This document shows positions 14,883 through 23,342 of a stretch of DNA of 44,561 nucleotides, in pieces (position 1 is the first letter of the stretch; each line of letters begins with the position of its first letter). The stretch spans positions 1 to 44,561 of the forward strand of contig QKCC01000088.1 in the NCBI GenBank assembly GCA_003245835.1, read 5' to 3'. Source of the DNA: Spirochaetales bacterium (lineage in GTDB: Bacteria; Spirochaetota; Spirochaetia; UBA9216). A program made the translations under genes and the position numbers. The notes beneath the pieces are model-generated. The model did not search any database. It had not been told where the DNA came from and was given only the letters and a program-made list of their open reading frames with translations.

Positions 14883-15383
14883 ATGGCTGAAAAAGCACCG
14901 TTTACCCTGAATATGCACCATACAGGCGTTTTTGTTTCGGATATGGAAAAAAGCATCGAATGGTATGAAGAAATGCTCGGATTTACACTCGCACACAGGA
15001 ACATCTTCGAACTGCCGAACCAGGGGAAGGTCGATATGGCATGGCTGAAAAACGGAAATTTTTATATAGAGCTTTACCAGTACGCTCAGCCTTTAAAGCC
15101 GTTCGATCTGGAAAACTATTTTGGAAATCTGGGAACAAAGCATATCTGCCTGAGTGTTCCCGGCGATGAATTTTTAGAATTGAAAGAACATCTGAATTCA
15201 AAGGGTGCAAAAGTCATTATTGATATCCGGTGGCCGCTTGATCAGAGAGTCGGTCCCATAAAACCGCTTGCAACCGACGCAGACCCCGAGACCAGCCACG
15301 GTGTCCTCTATGTTGTAGATCCTGACGGAATATGGATTGAAGTTGTTGAAGACTATACCCCCGGCAAACCGACAAAGAAATAA
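14883..15383 (+). CDS. VOC (glyoxalase/dioxygenase) superfamily protein
   Basis: The 166-residue protein contains two beta-alpha-beta-beta-beta modules: MHHTGVFVSDMEKSIEWYEEMLGF at the start and GTKHICLSVPGDEF in the middle. It ends with GVLYVVDPDGIWIEVVED, where metal-ligand Glu residues are expected (IEL at about 62-64, IEVVE near 150). The single-domain length is typical. Substrate could be an aromatic or alpha-keto compound. AGAGG lies upstream of the ATG. The PhlG-like gene follows after 19 bp, so the pair may act in one pathway. Confidence 0.8.
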   Translation: MAEKAPFTLNMHHTGVFVSDMEKSIEWYEEMLGFTLAHRNIFELPNQGKVDMAWLKNGNFYIELYQYAQPLKPFDLENYFGNLGTKHICLSVPGDEFLELKEHLNSKGAKVIIDIRWPLDQRVGPIKPLATDADPETSHGVLYVVDPDGIWIEVVEDYTPGKPTKK

Positions 15384-15402
15384 AAACAGAGGTAAATCTG
15401 AT

Positions 15403-16029
15403 ATGGAAATGAAAATAAGCCACGATTCGGCAGGTACGCATATAGACTGGGAACACGAAGGTGTTACTGCAAAGATGATTGACTGGTTCTGGAGCAATAT
15501 GGAAAAGGGTTTCATTCTTTGGCACCCCAGCCAGCATGAACCGCTGACTTGGGTAATCCCCCCGAAACACGGCAATCCTGTAGGCTCAGTGCACCTTGCG
15601 CCGCAGACATGGTCGGACGGTACCAGGCAGAACCTTTACATCCGCTTTGAAGATTTAGCGACAGTACCGGAGTATGTAAAAAAATACATTGTTTACGAGC
15701 ATTGTGTTGTCGTCGCCGGGCTCGGTTTCGGAGAAGAAAGCCTGAATGTTGCGGTTGAAGATGTTATGGGGTACCGTATTCACCAGTGGCAGAAAACAGA
15801 TTTCGGAGTTGAAGGAAAGTCTTCCGGCATAGGTGTAAAGAAAAAGGAAACAAGAGAAGACGGACTCGTCTGGGCAAAGCACTGCGGCGAGGAAGTCGGA
15901 AACTGGGGCGAGTTTCTTCCGCAGCTGTACACACTGTACCGGGCAGTCACCAATACGGAAACAAATCCCTATGCAGATTTGAGTGTGGAAGGTGCCGGAA
16001 AAAGCCTGAAATATAAATACATAGAATAA
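15403..16029 (+). CDS. DAPG-hydrolase (PhlG-like) family protein
   Basis: The 208-residue product resembles the family of 2,4-diacetylphloroglucinol hydrolase, a zinc enzyme that cleaves a carbon-carbon bond between a phenolic ring and an acetyl group. The characteristic region is MIDWFWSNMEKGFILWHPSQ (about 23-42), with later conserved His and Glu (VYEHCVVV; YRIHQW; AKHCGEEVGNW) that could bind the metal. It is shorter than PhlG (about 290 residues). The ATG at 15403 has AGAGG about 10 nt upstream; an earlier in-frame ATG at 15337 would lie deep inside the VOC gene. The substrate is unknown. Confidence 0.65.
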   Translation: MEMKISHDSAGTHIDWEHEGVTAKMIDWFWSNMEKGFILWHPSQHEPLTWVIPPKHGNPVGSVHLAPQTWSDGTRQNLYIRFEDLATVPEYVKKYIVYEHCVVVAGLGFGEESLNVAVEDVMGYRIHQWQKTDFGVEGKSSGIGVKKKETREDGLVWAKHCGEEVGNWGEFLPQLYTLYRAVTNTETNPYADLSVEGAGKSLKYKYIE

Positions 16030-16051
16030 CAGCAGGCGGCGGTTTGTACTG

Positions 16052-17668
16052 TTAAACTTCCAGGTACTTTAATATTTCAAACGACAGGTAAATCTCAAAC
16101 AGGTTTTTTGTGTCTGTTAAAGACAGGCCCATTATCTCTTCAATCTTATTAATGCGATAGTAAATTGTATTCCGATGCACACCGATTGCTTCAGACAGGC
16201 TGACTGGATTATTCAGATTTTCGATATACTTCCGCAGAAATTGTACGTATTGAGTGTTATTCTGCCTGTCGTATTCAATAAGGTTTATCAAACTCCGGCT
16301 GCAAAATTCCTTTAACTCAAGATTCGAGTTAATAATTGAGAAGATATGCTGAAGCAGATAATCATCATAGGCAAATACCCTCTCGTCCGATCTGCACCTC
16401 ATTCCGCCTTTAACCGCAATTGATGCCTGATCAAAAGCGTTTTTCAGTCCGGAAAAATTGTCGAATTCCCGGCTTTCACCTATCAATAATTCCTGCGCTT
16501 TAAGGAAATCGTACAGGATTTTTTTATTTTGTGAAAACCGGTTGTTCATTTCATGCGGATTAAATATTACTATTATATCATCTGCATAATGAACACACCG
16601 GACTTCCTTGTACATATTCGAAAGCCAGCTTCTGGTATACATGAACTCCTGTTTGTCTATCTTTTTTCCGACTGCGGTTATTAAGATCAGCTTCAGAGTC
16701 CCGCTGAAATTCCATCGCAGATAATTGAGTCTGTCTTTAATAACATCCTGACGGCTGATGTCATTATTCAGCAATTCCGAAATGAAAATCTGGCTGTTAT
16801 TCTGATTTACTTTCATTTCGTTTAACTGCTTTTTCATGACAATCAAAACAGCCTCGGTTATGAGTTTCATTAACTGAATATCCGTATGACTGAATTTTTT
16901 GAAGGCCTCAAGAACGACTAACTGACCGACAGCAGCATCGCCGCTTTTTATATTTGTCCAGATTCTGTTGATGTGCGTATATTTGGACGGATCATTAATT
17001 CGTTCTTCAATATGATATTTATATTCTTCTACACTATTTTCAGGAAGATTATTCTGGGTATCAAAATAAATCGACTTTCCGATTATATTCAGCCTTTCGA
17101 GAATTCCATAACTTGAAAAATGTTTATAATCCCGAAATTCCTGATACCCCTTTCGAGTTATATAATTCCAGACCATATCATCAATGTGGATATTTTGTGT
17201 GAATCCCCATATTTTAAAATAAGTGTCACGAACAAACATTGGGTTTCCAATCAATTTGTAGCCTATATCAAGAATTTCCTGGATATCATCCGCTTCATAA
17301 ACTCCCTTAAAAAGCAACAGGGCTTCATTAAACCTCCTGTATTCGTGCAGTAAAATTTCCTTCATCTGATCATAAACCAGGTCAACTTCAAAACCGGGAA
17401 CAACCATCACATTCCTATTATCAAACAAACCGCTCTTCCTGAGTTTTTCAGGCGGCTCATCTGAAACAAGGCAGATATTCACAGGAAGGACTGTACTGTC
17501 AGGAATTGCAGCCGATTTCGGGTTGAAGACATATACAACATCATTCGGGTAAAATTCTTTCTGCTGTAACAACGAAGCAGCCGTTATGTATGCATCTGCT
17601 CTATTTTCAATAAAAAGTTCTGCTCCGTCAAAATGATGTGAAAAGTCTCCTAAATATAAATCGAGCAC
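16052..17668 (-). CDS. PucR/CdaR-type transcriptional regulator
   Basis: The 538-residue protein ends in the PucR-type helix-turn-helix (SLSEAIGVHRNTIYYRINKI, then EEIMGLSLTDTKNLFEIYLSFEIL). Upstream lie a GGDEF-like CdaR middle region and an N-terminal sensor part of about 280 residues. The GTG at 17668 is chosen because GGAGGA lies 6 nt upstream; two in-frame ATGs further upstream overlap the palindrome at 17684-17701. Regulators of this class usually activate catabolic genes in response to a substrate. It is divergent from the sulfatase gene, with a perfect palindrome between, so it probably controls the sulfatase locus and itself. Confidence 0.85.
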   Translation of the reverse strand: MLDLYLGDFSHHFDGAELFIENRADAYITAASLLQQKEFYPNDVVYVFNPKSAAIPDSTVLPVNICLVSDEPPEKLRKSGLFDNRNVMVVPGFEVDLVYDQMKEILLHEYRRFNEALLLFKGVYEADDIQEILDIGYKLIGNPMFVRDTYFKIWGFTQNIHIDDMVWNYITRKGYQEFRDYKHFSSYGILERLNIIGKSIYFDTQNNLPENSVEEYKYHIEERINDPSKYTHINRIWTNIKSGDAAVGQLVVLEAFKKFSHTDIQLMKLITEAVLIVMKKQLNEMKVNQNNSQIFISELLNNDISRQDVIKDRLNYLRWNFSGTLKLILITAVGKKIDKQEFMYTRSWLSNMYKEVRCVHYADDIIVIFNPHEMNNRFSQNKKILYDFLKAQELLIGESREFDNFSGLKNAFDQASIAVKGGMRCRSDERVFAYDDYLLQHIFSIINSNLELKEFCSRSLINLIEYDRQNNTQYVQFLRKYIENLNNPVSLSEAIGVHRNTIYYRINKIEEIMGLSLTDTKNLFEIYLSFEILKYLEV

Positions 17669-17683
17669 GGTGATCCTCCACTG

Positions 17684-17701
17684 TTTGTGCATCTGCACAA
17701 A
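17684..17701. promoter_or_regulatory. Perfect 18-bp palindrome between pucR-like and sulfatase genes
   Basis: TTTGTGCATCTGCACAAA is a perfect 8+2+8 inverted repeat. It ends 16 bp upstream of the regulator start codon and lies 54 bp upstream of a TATAAT (17755-17760) that probably serves the sulfatase, which lacks a good -35 box. This position fits activation of the sulfatase promoter and repression of the regulator's own gene. Confidence 0.7.
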
Positions 17702-17754
17702 AACTTCTCATTTATCCGGCATTATGTCCATACACAAGCAGGAGATCCCGATTG

Positions 17755-17760
17755 TATAAT
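17755..17760 (+). promoter_or_regulatory. Putative -10 box of the sulfatase promoter
   Basis: A consensus TATAAT lies 46 bp before the sulfatase ATG. The position 17 bp upstream has no TTGACA-like element, which suggests that an activator is needed. Confidence 0.5.
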
Positions 17761-17806
17761 TTTTTATTCAATGCAGCGAAATATAACATACCTAAAGGAG
17801 GTTCAC

Positions 17807-20155
17807 ATGTTTCAAAGAACGAAAAGATCAAACATTCTTTTCAAAGCAGCTCTTGTCGGTTCAGCTTTCACGGTAGCGGCAACGTCCGGAGCGGCAGCCG
17901 AGGGGATGCAGGAACAGGATGGAAATGATTTTCTTAACCGGCATTCTTCCGTTACAGCATCCACGGTAAAGCCGCAGCGCAATATTACATATGATAACGG
18001 GGCTGTAAAACCGAATATCATTTACATCACGCTTGATGATATAGGTTACTCAGATATCGGCGCATACGGGGCAGAGATTTCGACCCCGAATATTGATGCC
18101 CTGGTACAGCAGGGACTTCAATACACAAATTTCAACTCGCAGGCACTGTCCTCTCCGACACGGGCATCATTGCTGACCGGCCGTGAGAGCAATTCTGTCG
18201 GTATGGGAATGGTTTCGGGACTGTCCCTGAATGACGAATTCCCGACACTGCAGGGATATGTGAAGGCAGAGGCCGGAACAGTCGCCGAAATTCTTAAAGC
18301 TAACGGCTACGCTGCTTTCGGGGTCGGTAAATGGCACCTGGCGCCTCAGTACACGCTGAATCCGGCAGGCCCTTTTGATTACTGGCCGCTTCGCCAGGGC
18401 TTCGACCGCTACTATGGGTTCCTTGACGGCGAAACCAGTCAGTTCACCCCCCAGATTGTCGACGGCAACACACTTTCCGAGGCTGCGGATAAGGATGTTC
18501 CCGGTTACAGCCTCAATGATGATCTTCTTTCACATGCAAAGCAGTACATAACAGACCAGATTTCGATCTACGGCGGAGATGTTCCGTTCTTTCTGGATTA
18601 CAGCTTCGGAACAGGCCACTCTCCGCACCAGGTTCCCCAGCCGTACATTGACATGTACAAAGGAAAATACGATAAAGGCTGGGACGTCATCAGAAAAGAG
18701 CGTTTCGAAAGGATGCTTAAACTGGGCGTTATTCCGGAAGGGACCAAACTGACGGACATGCCTGAAGGCGTTGCCGCATGGGACAGCCTGACAGATGAGC
18801 AGAAAAAGCTGTACGCGCGCTTTATGGAAGTTTATGCCGGGTTCATGACCCAGGCGGACGATATGGTCGGCCAGCTGGTGCAGCATTTGAAAGACCTTGG
18901 CGTATACGACAACACGCTGATCGTTCTTATCGGTGATAACGGCGCTACAAGAGACGGTACAGTAAACGGGACCTTCAGCTTTCCGTCAGGCTTCAGTGCC
19001 GGTGTATTACCGACTGTTGAAGATCTGATGGTCCGCTACGAATTAATAGGCACCGACGGCATGCAGGCCCTCTATCCGATGGGCTGGGGCGCAGTAGGCA
19101 ATACCCCGTTCAACACATACAAGCAGTCAGCCGGCGGCGGAGCTCTGCGGAATCCGCTTGTAATAAGCTGGCCTAAAGGTATTTCGGCAAGAGGTGAACT
19201 CCGTAACCAGACTTTTCATGTAACAGATATAACACCTACGATTCTTGATGTTCTTGACCTGAAAACCCCAGATGTTCTTGACGGTATTGAGCAGATGCCG
19301 ATGTACGGAGAAAGCCGGAAAGACAGTTTTACTGATACCGGCGCCGCGGGCCGCGGCAGCTTTCTGGTAGTCGCCCAGTTTACCCAGGGATACTACGAAG
19401 ACGGCTGGAAGATAATTTCAACGCATAAGAACGGGGACGAGGATTTTTCAGACGATTACTGGCAGCTGTACCACGTTGCCGAGGATTACTCTGAATCGAC
19501 GGATCTTGCAGGACAGTACCCGGAAAAAGTTGAAGAACTCAAAGCGGGTTACTACGCCGAAGTAGAGAAGCTTGGTATCAGCAGCGGTATTCGAAACGGC
19601 AATCCCTCGGACATGGCCAACATCAGAAAACACACCGCAGCCGACCGCTCAACATTCAGGTATTATCCCGGCGTTGAATACATAGGAACCGCAGCTGCGC
19701 CCAATTTGAGTTTCAGCGACGTTACGATTACAGCACCCATAGACAGAACCTCAGCCAAGGATGAGGGTGTTCTGGCAGCCTACGGAGACGAGGCCAGCGG
19801 CTACGCATTCTACATACAGGATAACCACCTTGTTTTCTATTACAACCGCTTCGGCGTCGAATCGAAGGTTGTTTCCAAGGTCCCTGTTCCGACAGGAAAG
19901 AGTGTTGTGAAATTTGTTCTCGACACCGAGCGGCCAAACTATGGAGGCACAGGTACCCTGTACATTGACGACAAGGAAGCCGGATCCGGCTTCGTCAATA
20001 CAACCGTTATGCTGACTCTTGAAATGTTCAGCATCGGACAGGATGTAATGGCCCCGGTTTCGAAAGACTATTCCGAAAAGGGCAATTTCACTTTCTCCGG
20101 AAAATACGACTACGTTCAGTTCGATTTGGTTCCGTTCATGCTCAACAATAAATAA
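17807..20155 (+). CDS. Exported arylsulfatase, Ser-type (S1 family)
   Basis: The 782-residue enzyme has a signal peptide (core ALVGSAFTVAATSGAAA, cleavage near 31) and an alkaline-phosphatase-fold sulfatase domain. Metal ligands D77-D78 lie in YITLDDIGYSDIGAYG. The formylglycine motif is S115-S-P-T-R-A-S-L-L-T-G, so the catalytic residue comes from serine, not cysteine. VGKWHL and VLIGDNGA supply further active-site residues. A C-terminal domain of about 150 residues is typical of large arylsulfatases. The ATG at 17807 has AAAGGAGG 6 nt upstream. Ser-type sulfatases need an anaerobic maturase, encoded here at 21480. It probably acts in the periplasm on sulfated organic compounds. Confidence 0.92.
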   Translation: MFQRTKRSNILFKAALVGSAFTVAATSGAAAEGMQEQDGNDFLNRHSSVTASTVKPQRNITYDNGAVKPNIIYITLDDIGYSDIGAYGAEISTPNIDALVQQGLQYTNFNSQALSSPTRASLLTGRESNSVGMGMVSGLSLNDEFPTLQGYVKAEAGTVAEILKANGYAAFGVGKWHLAPQYTLNPAGPFDYWPLRQGFDRYYGFLDGETSQFTPQIVDGNTLSEAADKDVPGYSLNDDLLSHAKQYITDQISIYGGDVPFFLDYSFGTGHSPHQVPQPYIDMYKGKYDKGWDVIRKERFERMLKLGVIPEGTKLTDMPEGVAAWDSLTDEQKKLYARFMEVYAGFMTQADDMVGQLVQHLKDLGVYDNTLIVLIGDNGATRDGTVNGTFSFPSGFSAGVLPTVEDLMVRYELIGTDGMQALYPMGWGAVGNTPFNTYKQSAGGGALRNPLVISWPKGISARGELRNQTFHVTDITPTILDVLDLKTPDVLDGIEQMPMYGESRKDSFTDTGAAGRGSFLVVAQFTQGYYEDGWKIISTHKNGDEDFSDDYWQLYHVAEDYSESTDLAGQYPEKVEELKAGYYAEVEKLGISSGIRNGNPSDMANIRKHTAADRSTFRYYPGVEYIGTAAAPNLSFSDVTITAPIDRTSAKDEGVLAAYGDEASGYAFYIQDNHLVFYYNRFGVESKVVSKVPVPTGKSVVKFVLDTERPNYGGTGTLYIDDKEAGSGFVNTTVMLTLEMFSIGQDVMAPVSKDYSEKGNFTFSGKYDYVQFDLVPFMLNNK

Positions 20156-20161
20156 AAATTG

Positions 20162-20206
20162 TGCCCAATCAGGATGGGAGTTGTTCAACCGCTCTCATCC
20201 CGGGCA
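20162..20206 (+). terminator. Stem-loop after the sulfatase gene
   Basis: GGATGGGAG (20172-20180) pairs with CTCTCATCC (20192-20200) through one G-U pair, and TGCCC (20162-20166) with GGGCA (20202-20206) extends the stem. There is no U-tract, so it may mark a processed or Rho-dependent 3' end. Confidence 0.5.
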
Positions 20207-20295
20207 TCGAACGGCATCTGGAGAAGTGAACGTGTTTCACTGAAAATAAAATTAATTGATAAATGATAATTTTTATCTTATGAGGAATACCAAAG

Positions 20296-21318
20296 ATGAC
20301 AAAGTCAAAAAAAGCAATCTATACAATTATTCTGGCCATAGCCCTGACGGCAGCCGGAGTTTCCTCCTGCACAACAGCGCAATCATCCGCAGCTGATTAT
20401 AATGCCGATCTGCTTTCGACGGCGGGGGCAAATTACTGGATGGCCTCTGTCGACAATCCAGTGACTGCGACAACCCCGGACGGCTTCAGAGTCACACTGA
20501 TAGGTTCCGGCCTTCCAAAACTGGACCTCGACAAGATAGGCCCTAGCTTTCTGGTGGAATACAAAGACACCAAAATAATGGTGGACTGCGGTTACGAAGC
20601 CATGACCGGTCTGATGAAAGCAGGCATCAATCCGTCTTCTCTGACAAATCTGCTTTTGACACACCAGCACGCAGATCACAATGCTGATTTCACCGCCTTT
20701 TTTATCGGCGGATGGGACGGACAGCTGGGCCGCCGCGAGCTGAATATGGCCGGGCCTAATATGAGCGATCTTTATAATGCTGTAATTGGTTTCTACGGAA
20801 CAGATCTGGATTACCGCATTAATGTAGTAGGATCTCCTGGAGACGGCATTTATACCAATGTTTCAATCAAAGACCTTATAGAAAATACCGAGTCCTTTGA
20901 AATCGATGGAATTAAAATCTCCGCCATTCCCGTACCGCACACCATTAAAAATTATGCATATAAGTTCGAAGCCGGCGGACAGACCATCGTTATGACCGGA
21001 GATATGACATACAACGAAGATATTATCGATTTTGCCGCCGGAGCCGACATCGTCGTTATTGATGCTCTGCAGGCTGCCGACTTCTCCGACATTCCGGAAG
21101 CCGCCCGCGCGAAGGTTAGACAGAATCTTTCAAAATCACACATCAGGAATGAACAGATTGCAGAGATAGCGGCACGCGCACAGATGAAAACCCTAGTACT
21201 GACCCACTGGGCCGGTGCAATGACGCTGCAGAACAGCATTGACCTTTACCGGGAAGCAGGGTACAAAGGCGAAGTCGTTAAGGGTATTGACGGCATGGTT
21301 GTTGAACCAATTAAATAA
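20296..21318 (+). CDS. Metallo-beta-lactamase-fold hydrolase lipoprotein
   Basis: The 340-residue product has a signal peptide with a lipobox ending at C25 (AAGVSSC) and a metallo-beta-lactamase fold. The zinc motif is H123-x-H125-x-D127-H128 (LLTHQHADHNA), with later ligands in VPHTIKNYAYKF, VMTGDMTYN and LVLTHWAG. The sequence resembles the RNase Z/arylsulfatase-like branch of the fold, but lipidation and export exclude an RNA-processing role. It lies between the sulfatase and the sulfatase maturase, so it probably acts on the same extracellular substrate, for example as an esterase, lactonase or alternative sulfohydrolase (inference). GAGGAAT precedes the ATG. Confidence 0.8.
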   Translation: MTKSKKAIYTIILAIALTAAGVSSCTTAQSSAADYNADLLSTAGANYWMASVDNPVTATTPDGFRVTLIGSGLPKLDLDKIGPSFLVEYKDTKIMVDCGYEAMTGLMKAGINPSSLTNLLLTHQHADHNADFTAFFIGGWDGQLGRRELNMAGPNMSDLYNAVIGFYGTDLDYRINVVGSPGDGIYTNVSIKDLIENTESFEIDGIKISAIPVPHTIKNYAYKFEAGGQTIVMTGDMTYNEDIIDFAAGADIVVIDALQAADFSDIPEAARAKVRQNLSKSHIRNEQIAEIAARAQMKTLVLTHWAGAMTLQNSIDLYREAGYKGEVVKGIDGMVVEPIK

Positions 21319-21400
21319 TTCTGACTTCCGGTTATACAGGCAGTGTTTTCGAGTCCTGCGAAGGGCTGATCTTTACACTGCCGTCAAAATTAAATTAATA

Positions 21401-21431
21401 GAGAGTTACCGAATCCGCTTCAGTAACTCTC
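21401..21431 (+). terminator. 9-bp stem-loop between the MBL and sulfatase maturase genes
   Basis: GAGAGTTAC (21401-21409) and GTAACTCTC (21423-21431) form a perfect stem with a 13-base loop, followed by CTTAAT. It probably ends or attenuates transcription from the sulfatase side before the maturase gene. Confidence 0.6.
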
Positions 21432-21479
21432 TTAATATACAGATAACATACTAATATATAAGGTGATAATTGGATAATT

Positions 21480-22736
21480 ATGTCGGTTAAAGCAAAAACC
21501 GGACAGGGCTGCCATATATTGGCAAAGCCGAACGGCCCAGTCTGCAATTTAGGGTGTAAATACTGCTTTTATCTGGAAAAGCGGGAACTTTATCCGGAAA
21601 AGAACAATTTTCTGATGCCGGATGGCGTACTCGAAAAATTTGTGAAGGAATACATTCAGTCACAGAACATTCCTGAAATACAATTTGTATGGCAGGGCGG
21701 AGAACCCCTTCTTGCCGGTATTTCATTTTATCAGAAAGTAATCGGTTTTCAGCAGAAACACATGGGTGATAAAAAAATTGTCAACTCCATGCAGACCAAC
21801 GGTATTCTTCTGAATAATGAATGGTGTGCATTTTTAAAGGACAACGGATTCCTGGTGGGGCTCAGTCTGGACGGCCCGGAGGAAATCCATGACAGATACC
21901 GGCTGGATCTGGGAAATAACCCGACGCATGCAAAAGTTATAAACGCACTCGAGCTTCTTCGGAAATATGAAATTCCCTTTAACGTACTCGTATGTGTAAC
22001 AAGGCAATCATGTGAATATCCTGACAGGATATATGCTCATTTAAAGGAACTGGGCGTTCAGTACATTCAGTTTACCCCTATAGTTGAACGGTACCCGGAT
22101 GAAGAAGCCGAAAAGCTCGGACTGAACCACTCTTCACCTGGAATAAAAACAGGTACAGCCCCCCTGGTCACCGACTACAGCGTACTGCCGGAAGAATATG
22201 GAGATTTTCTGATATCAGTCTTTGAGGAATGGGTAAGGAATGATGTCGGAAACCTCTACATTATGAATTTTGAGTGGGCGCTGGAATCCTGGATGGGACT
22301 CCCTTCGACGATCTGTATTTATTCTAAGCAGTGCGGAAGGGCGCTTGCCGTTGAACATAACGGCGATATTTATTCATGTGACCATTTTGTCTTTCCTGAG
22401 TATCGTCTCGGTAATTTACTGGAAACACCCTTGTCAGCATTGACGGAAAGTCCGGCCCAGACAGATTTCGGAAAAAAGAAGGAACAAACGCTGTCATCCG
22501 CCTGCCGTCAATGTGATGTTAGATTTGCCTGTAACGGAGAATGCCCCCGGCTCCGCTTCGTTCCGCTGCAGGGCAGCAGCGGAGAGTATGTAAATTACCT
22601 ATGCGGCGCCTACAAAAAGTATTTCCGTCACATTCATCGATACATGAAGGCAATGGTACAGCTTATTCAAAACGGAAAGCCTGCGTCATGGATTATGGAC
22701 GTAATCGAGGGCCCGGTGATAATTACAAAGGACTAA
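21480..22736 (+). CDS. Anaerobic sulfatase-maturating enzyme (radical SAM/SPASM)
   Basis: This 418-residue cytoplasmic enzyme oxidises the catalytic Ser or Cys of sulfatases to formylglycine. The radical SAM cluster is C22-x3-C26-x2-C29 (VCNLGCKYCFYLEK), followed by WQGGEPLL and QTNG. The SPASM region holds the auxiliary clusters: CGRALAVEHNGDIYSCDHF and CRQCDVRFACNGECPR. Length and motif order match anSME closely. It sits 1.3 kb downstream of a Ser-type sulfatase, its obvious client. AAGGTG lies 13 nt before the ATG, a weak ribosome binding site. Confidence 0.95.
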   Translation: MSVKAKTGQGCHILAKPNGPVCNLGCKYCFYLEKRELYPEKNNFLMPDGVLEKFVKEYIQSQNIPEIQFVWQGGEPLLAGISFYQKVIGFQQKHMGDKKIVNSMQTNGILLNNEWCAFLKDNGFLVGLSLDGPEEIHDRYRLDLGNNPTHAKVINALELLRKYEIPFNVLVCVTRQSCEYPDRIYAHLKELGVQYIQFTPIVERYPDEEAEKLGLNHSSPGIKTGTAPLVTDYSVLPEEYGDFLISVFEEWVRNDVGNLYIMNFEWALESWMGLPSTICIYSKQCGRALAVEHNGDIYSCDHFVFPEYRLGNLLETPLSALTESPAQTDFGKKKEQTLSSACRQCDVRFACNGECPRLRFVPLQGSSGEYVNYLCGAYKKYFRHIHRYMKAMVQLIQNGKPASWIMDVIEGPVIITKD

Positions 22737-23287
22737 TTTACCCTTTCAAGCATCCTGGAACTGATTGAATTTATCGGACATATTGTGCACCAGGTTCTGG
22801 GCTTGAAAAGTACCGCGAGTATTATACCTATAAGTGTCGATGTCAGCATAATTGAATAAAACCTGTATGCAAGATGCACAACGGCGCCCGGCAAAGTTTC
22901 CATTGGAAAGGCCTGGGGAAGCCCGAAGTGCAATTGAAAAACAATAAGAAGTCTGATTTTATCTACCGGGTCAACCCGCCCGATCGAGACCATTATCGTA
23001 GACATGGTAACAAAAAGCAGATTGAGTCCGAAGTAGAAAAGCAGGTTCCGGCGCATCTTCTTTCCAACCAGCCATGCGGGGGCCTTTATCCCTATACTTA
23101 AAAACCTGATGCCTGATAAAAAGTTCGCCCGCGGGCAAATACCTGAGCACCAGGATTTTCTGTTATTCAGCCTTAAGAGAATAAACGGAAACACCATACA
23201 TCCGACAGCCGCATACGCAAAAAGAATATTCATCATTGGCAAAATAAAGTAAAGCACTGTGAAGATAAAAAACAAACGATATTTCAT
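22733..23287 (-). CDS. NapH-like membrane Fe-S protein
   Basis: The 184-residue protein has about four membrane helices. Two short cysteine motifs, WCSGICPR (about 46-53) and WCTICPIN (about 169-176), face the same side and could together bind one 4Fe-4S cluster, as in small NapH/polyferredoxin-type membrane proteins. It could move electrons from the quinone pool; no partner is adjacent. The stop codon overlaps the end of the convergent maturase gene by 4 bp. The ATG at 23287 has no Shine-Dalgarno sequence, and its promoter lies directly against it inside a large palindrome. Confidence 0.6.
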   Translation of the reverse strand: MKYRLFFIFTVLYFILPMMNILFAYAAVGCMVFPFILLRLNNRKSWCSGICPRANFLSGIRFLSIGIKAPAWLVGKKMRRNLLFYFGLNLLFVTMSTIMVSIGRVDPVDKIRLLIVFQLHFGLPQAFPMETLPGAVVHLAYRFYSIMLTSTLIGIILAVLFKPRTWCTICPINSISSRMLERVN

Positions 23288-23324
23288 GTTGCCAATATAT
23301 GACTTTATTTATATATTGGCAACA
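23287..23324 (-). promoter_or_regulatory. 38-bp palindrome enclosing a leaderless promoter
   Basis: TGTTGCCAATATAT (23287-23300) and ATATATTGGCAACA (23311-23324) form a perfect 14-bp inverted repeat with a 10-bp spacer. On the minus strand it contains TTGCCA (23322-23317), a 17-bp spacer and TATATT (23299-23294), ending 6 nt before the ATG at 23287. Transcription would start at or next to the A of the start codon. A protein bound here would cover -35, -10 and start codon. Confidence 0.75.
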
Positions 23325-23342
23325 CTATCAATGTTGAGCAGA

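Noticed and set aside
17687-17806. N-terminal extension of the sulfatase
   Set aside because: It would begin within the palindrome and place 40 unrelated residues before a good signal peptide; the ATG at 17807 has a strong ribosome binding site.
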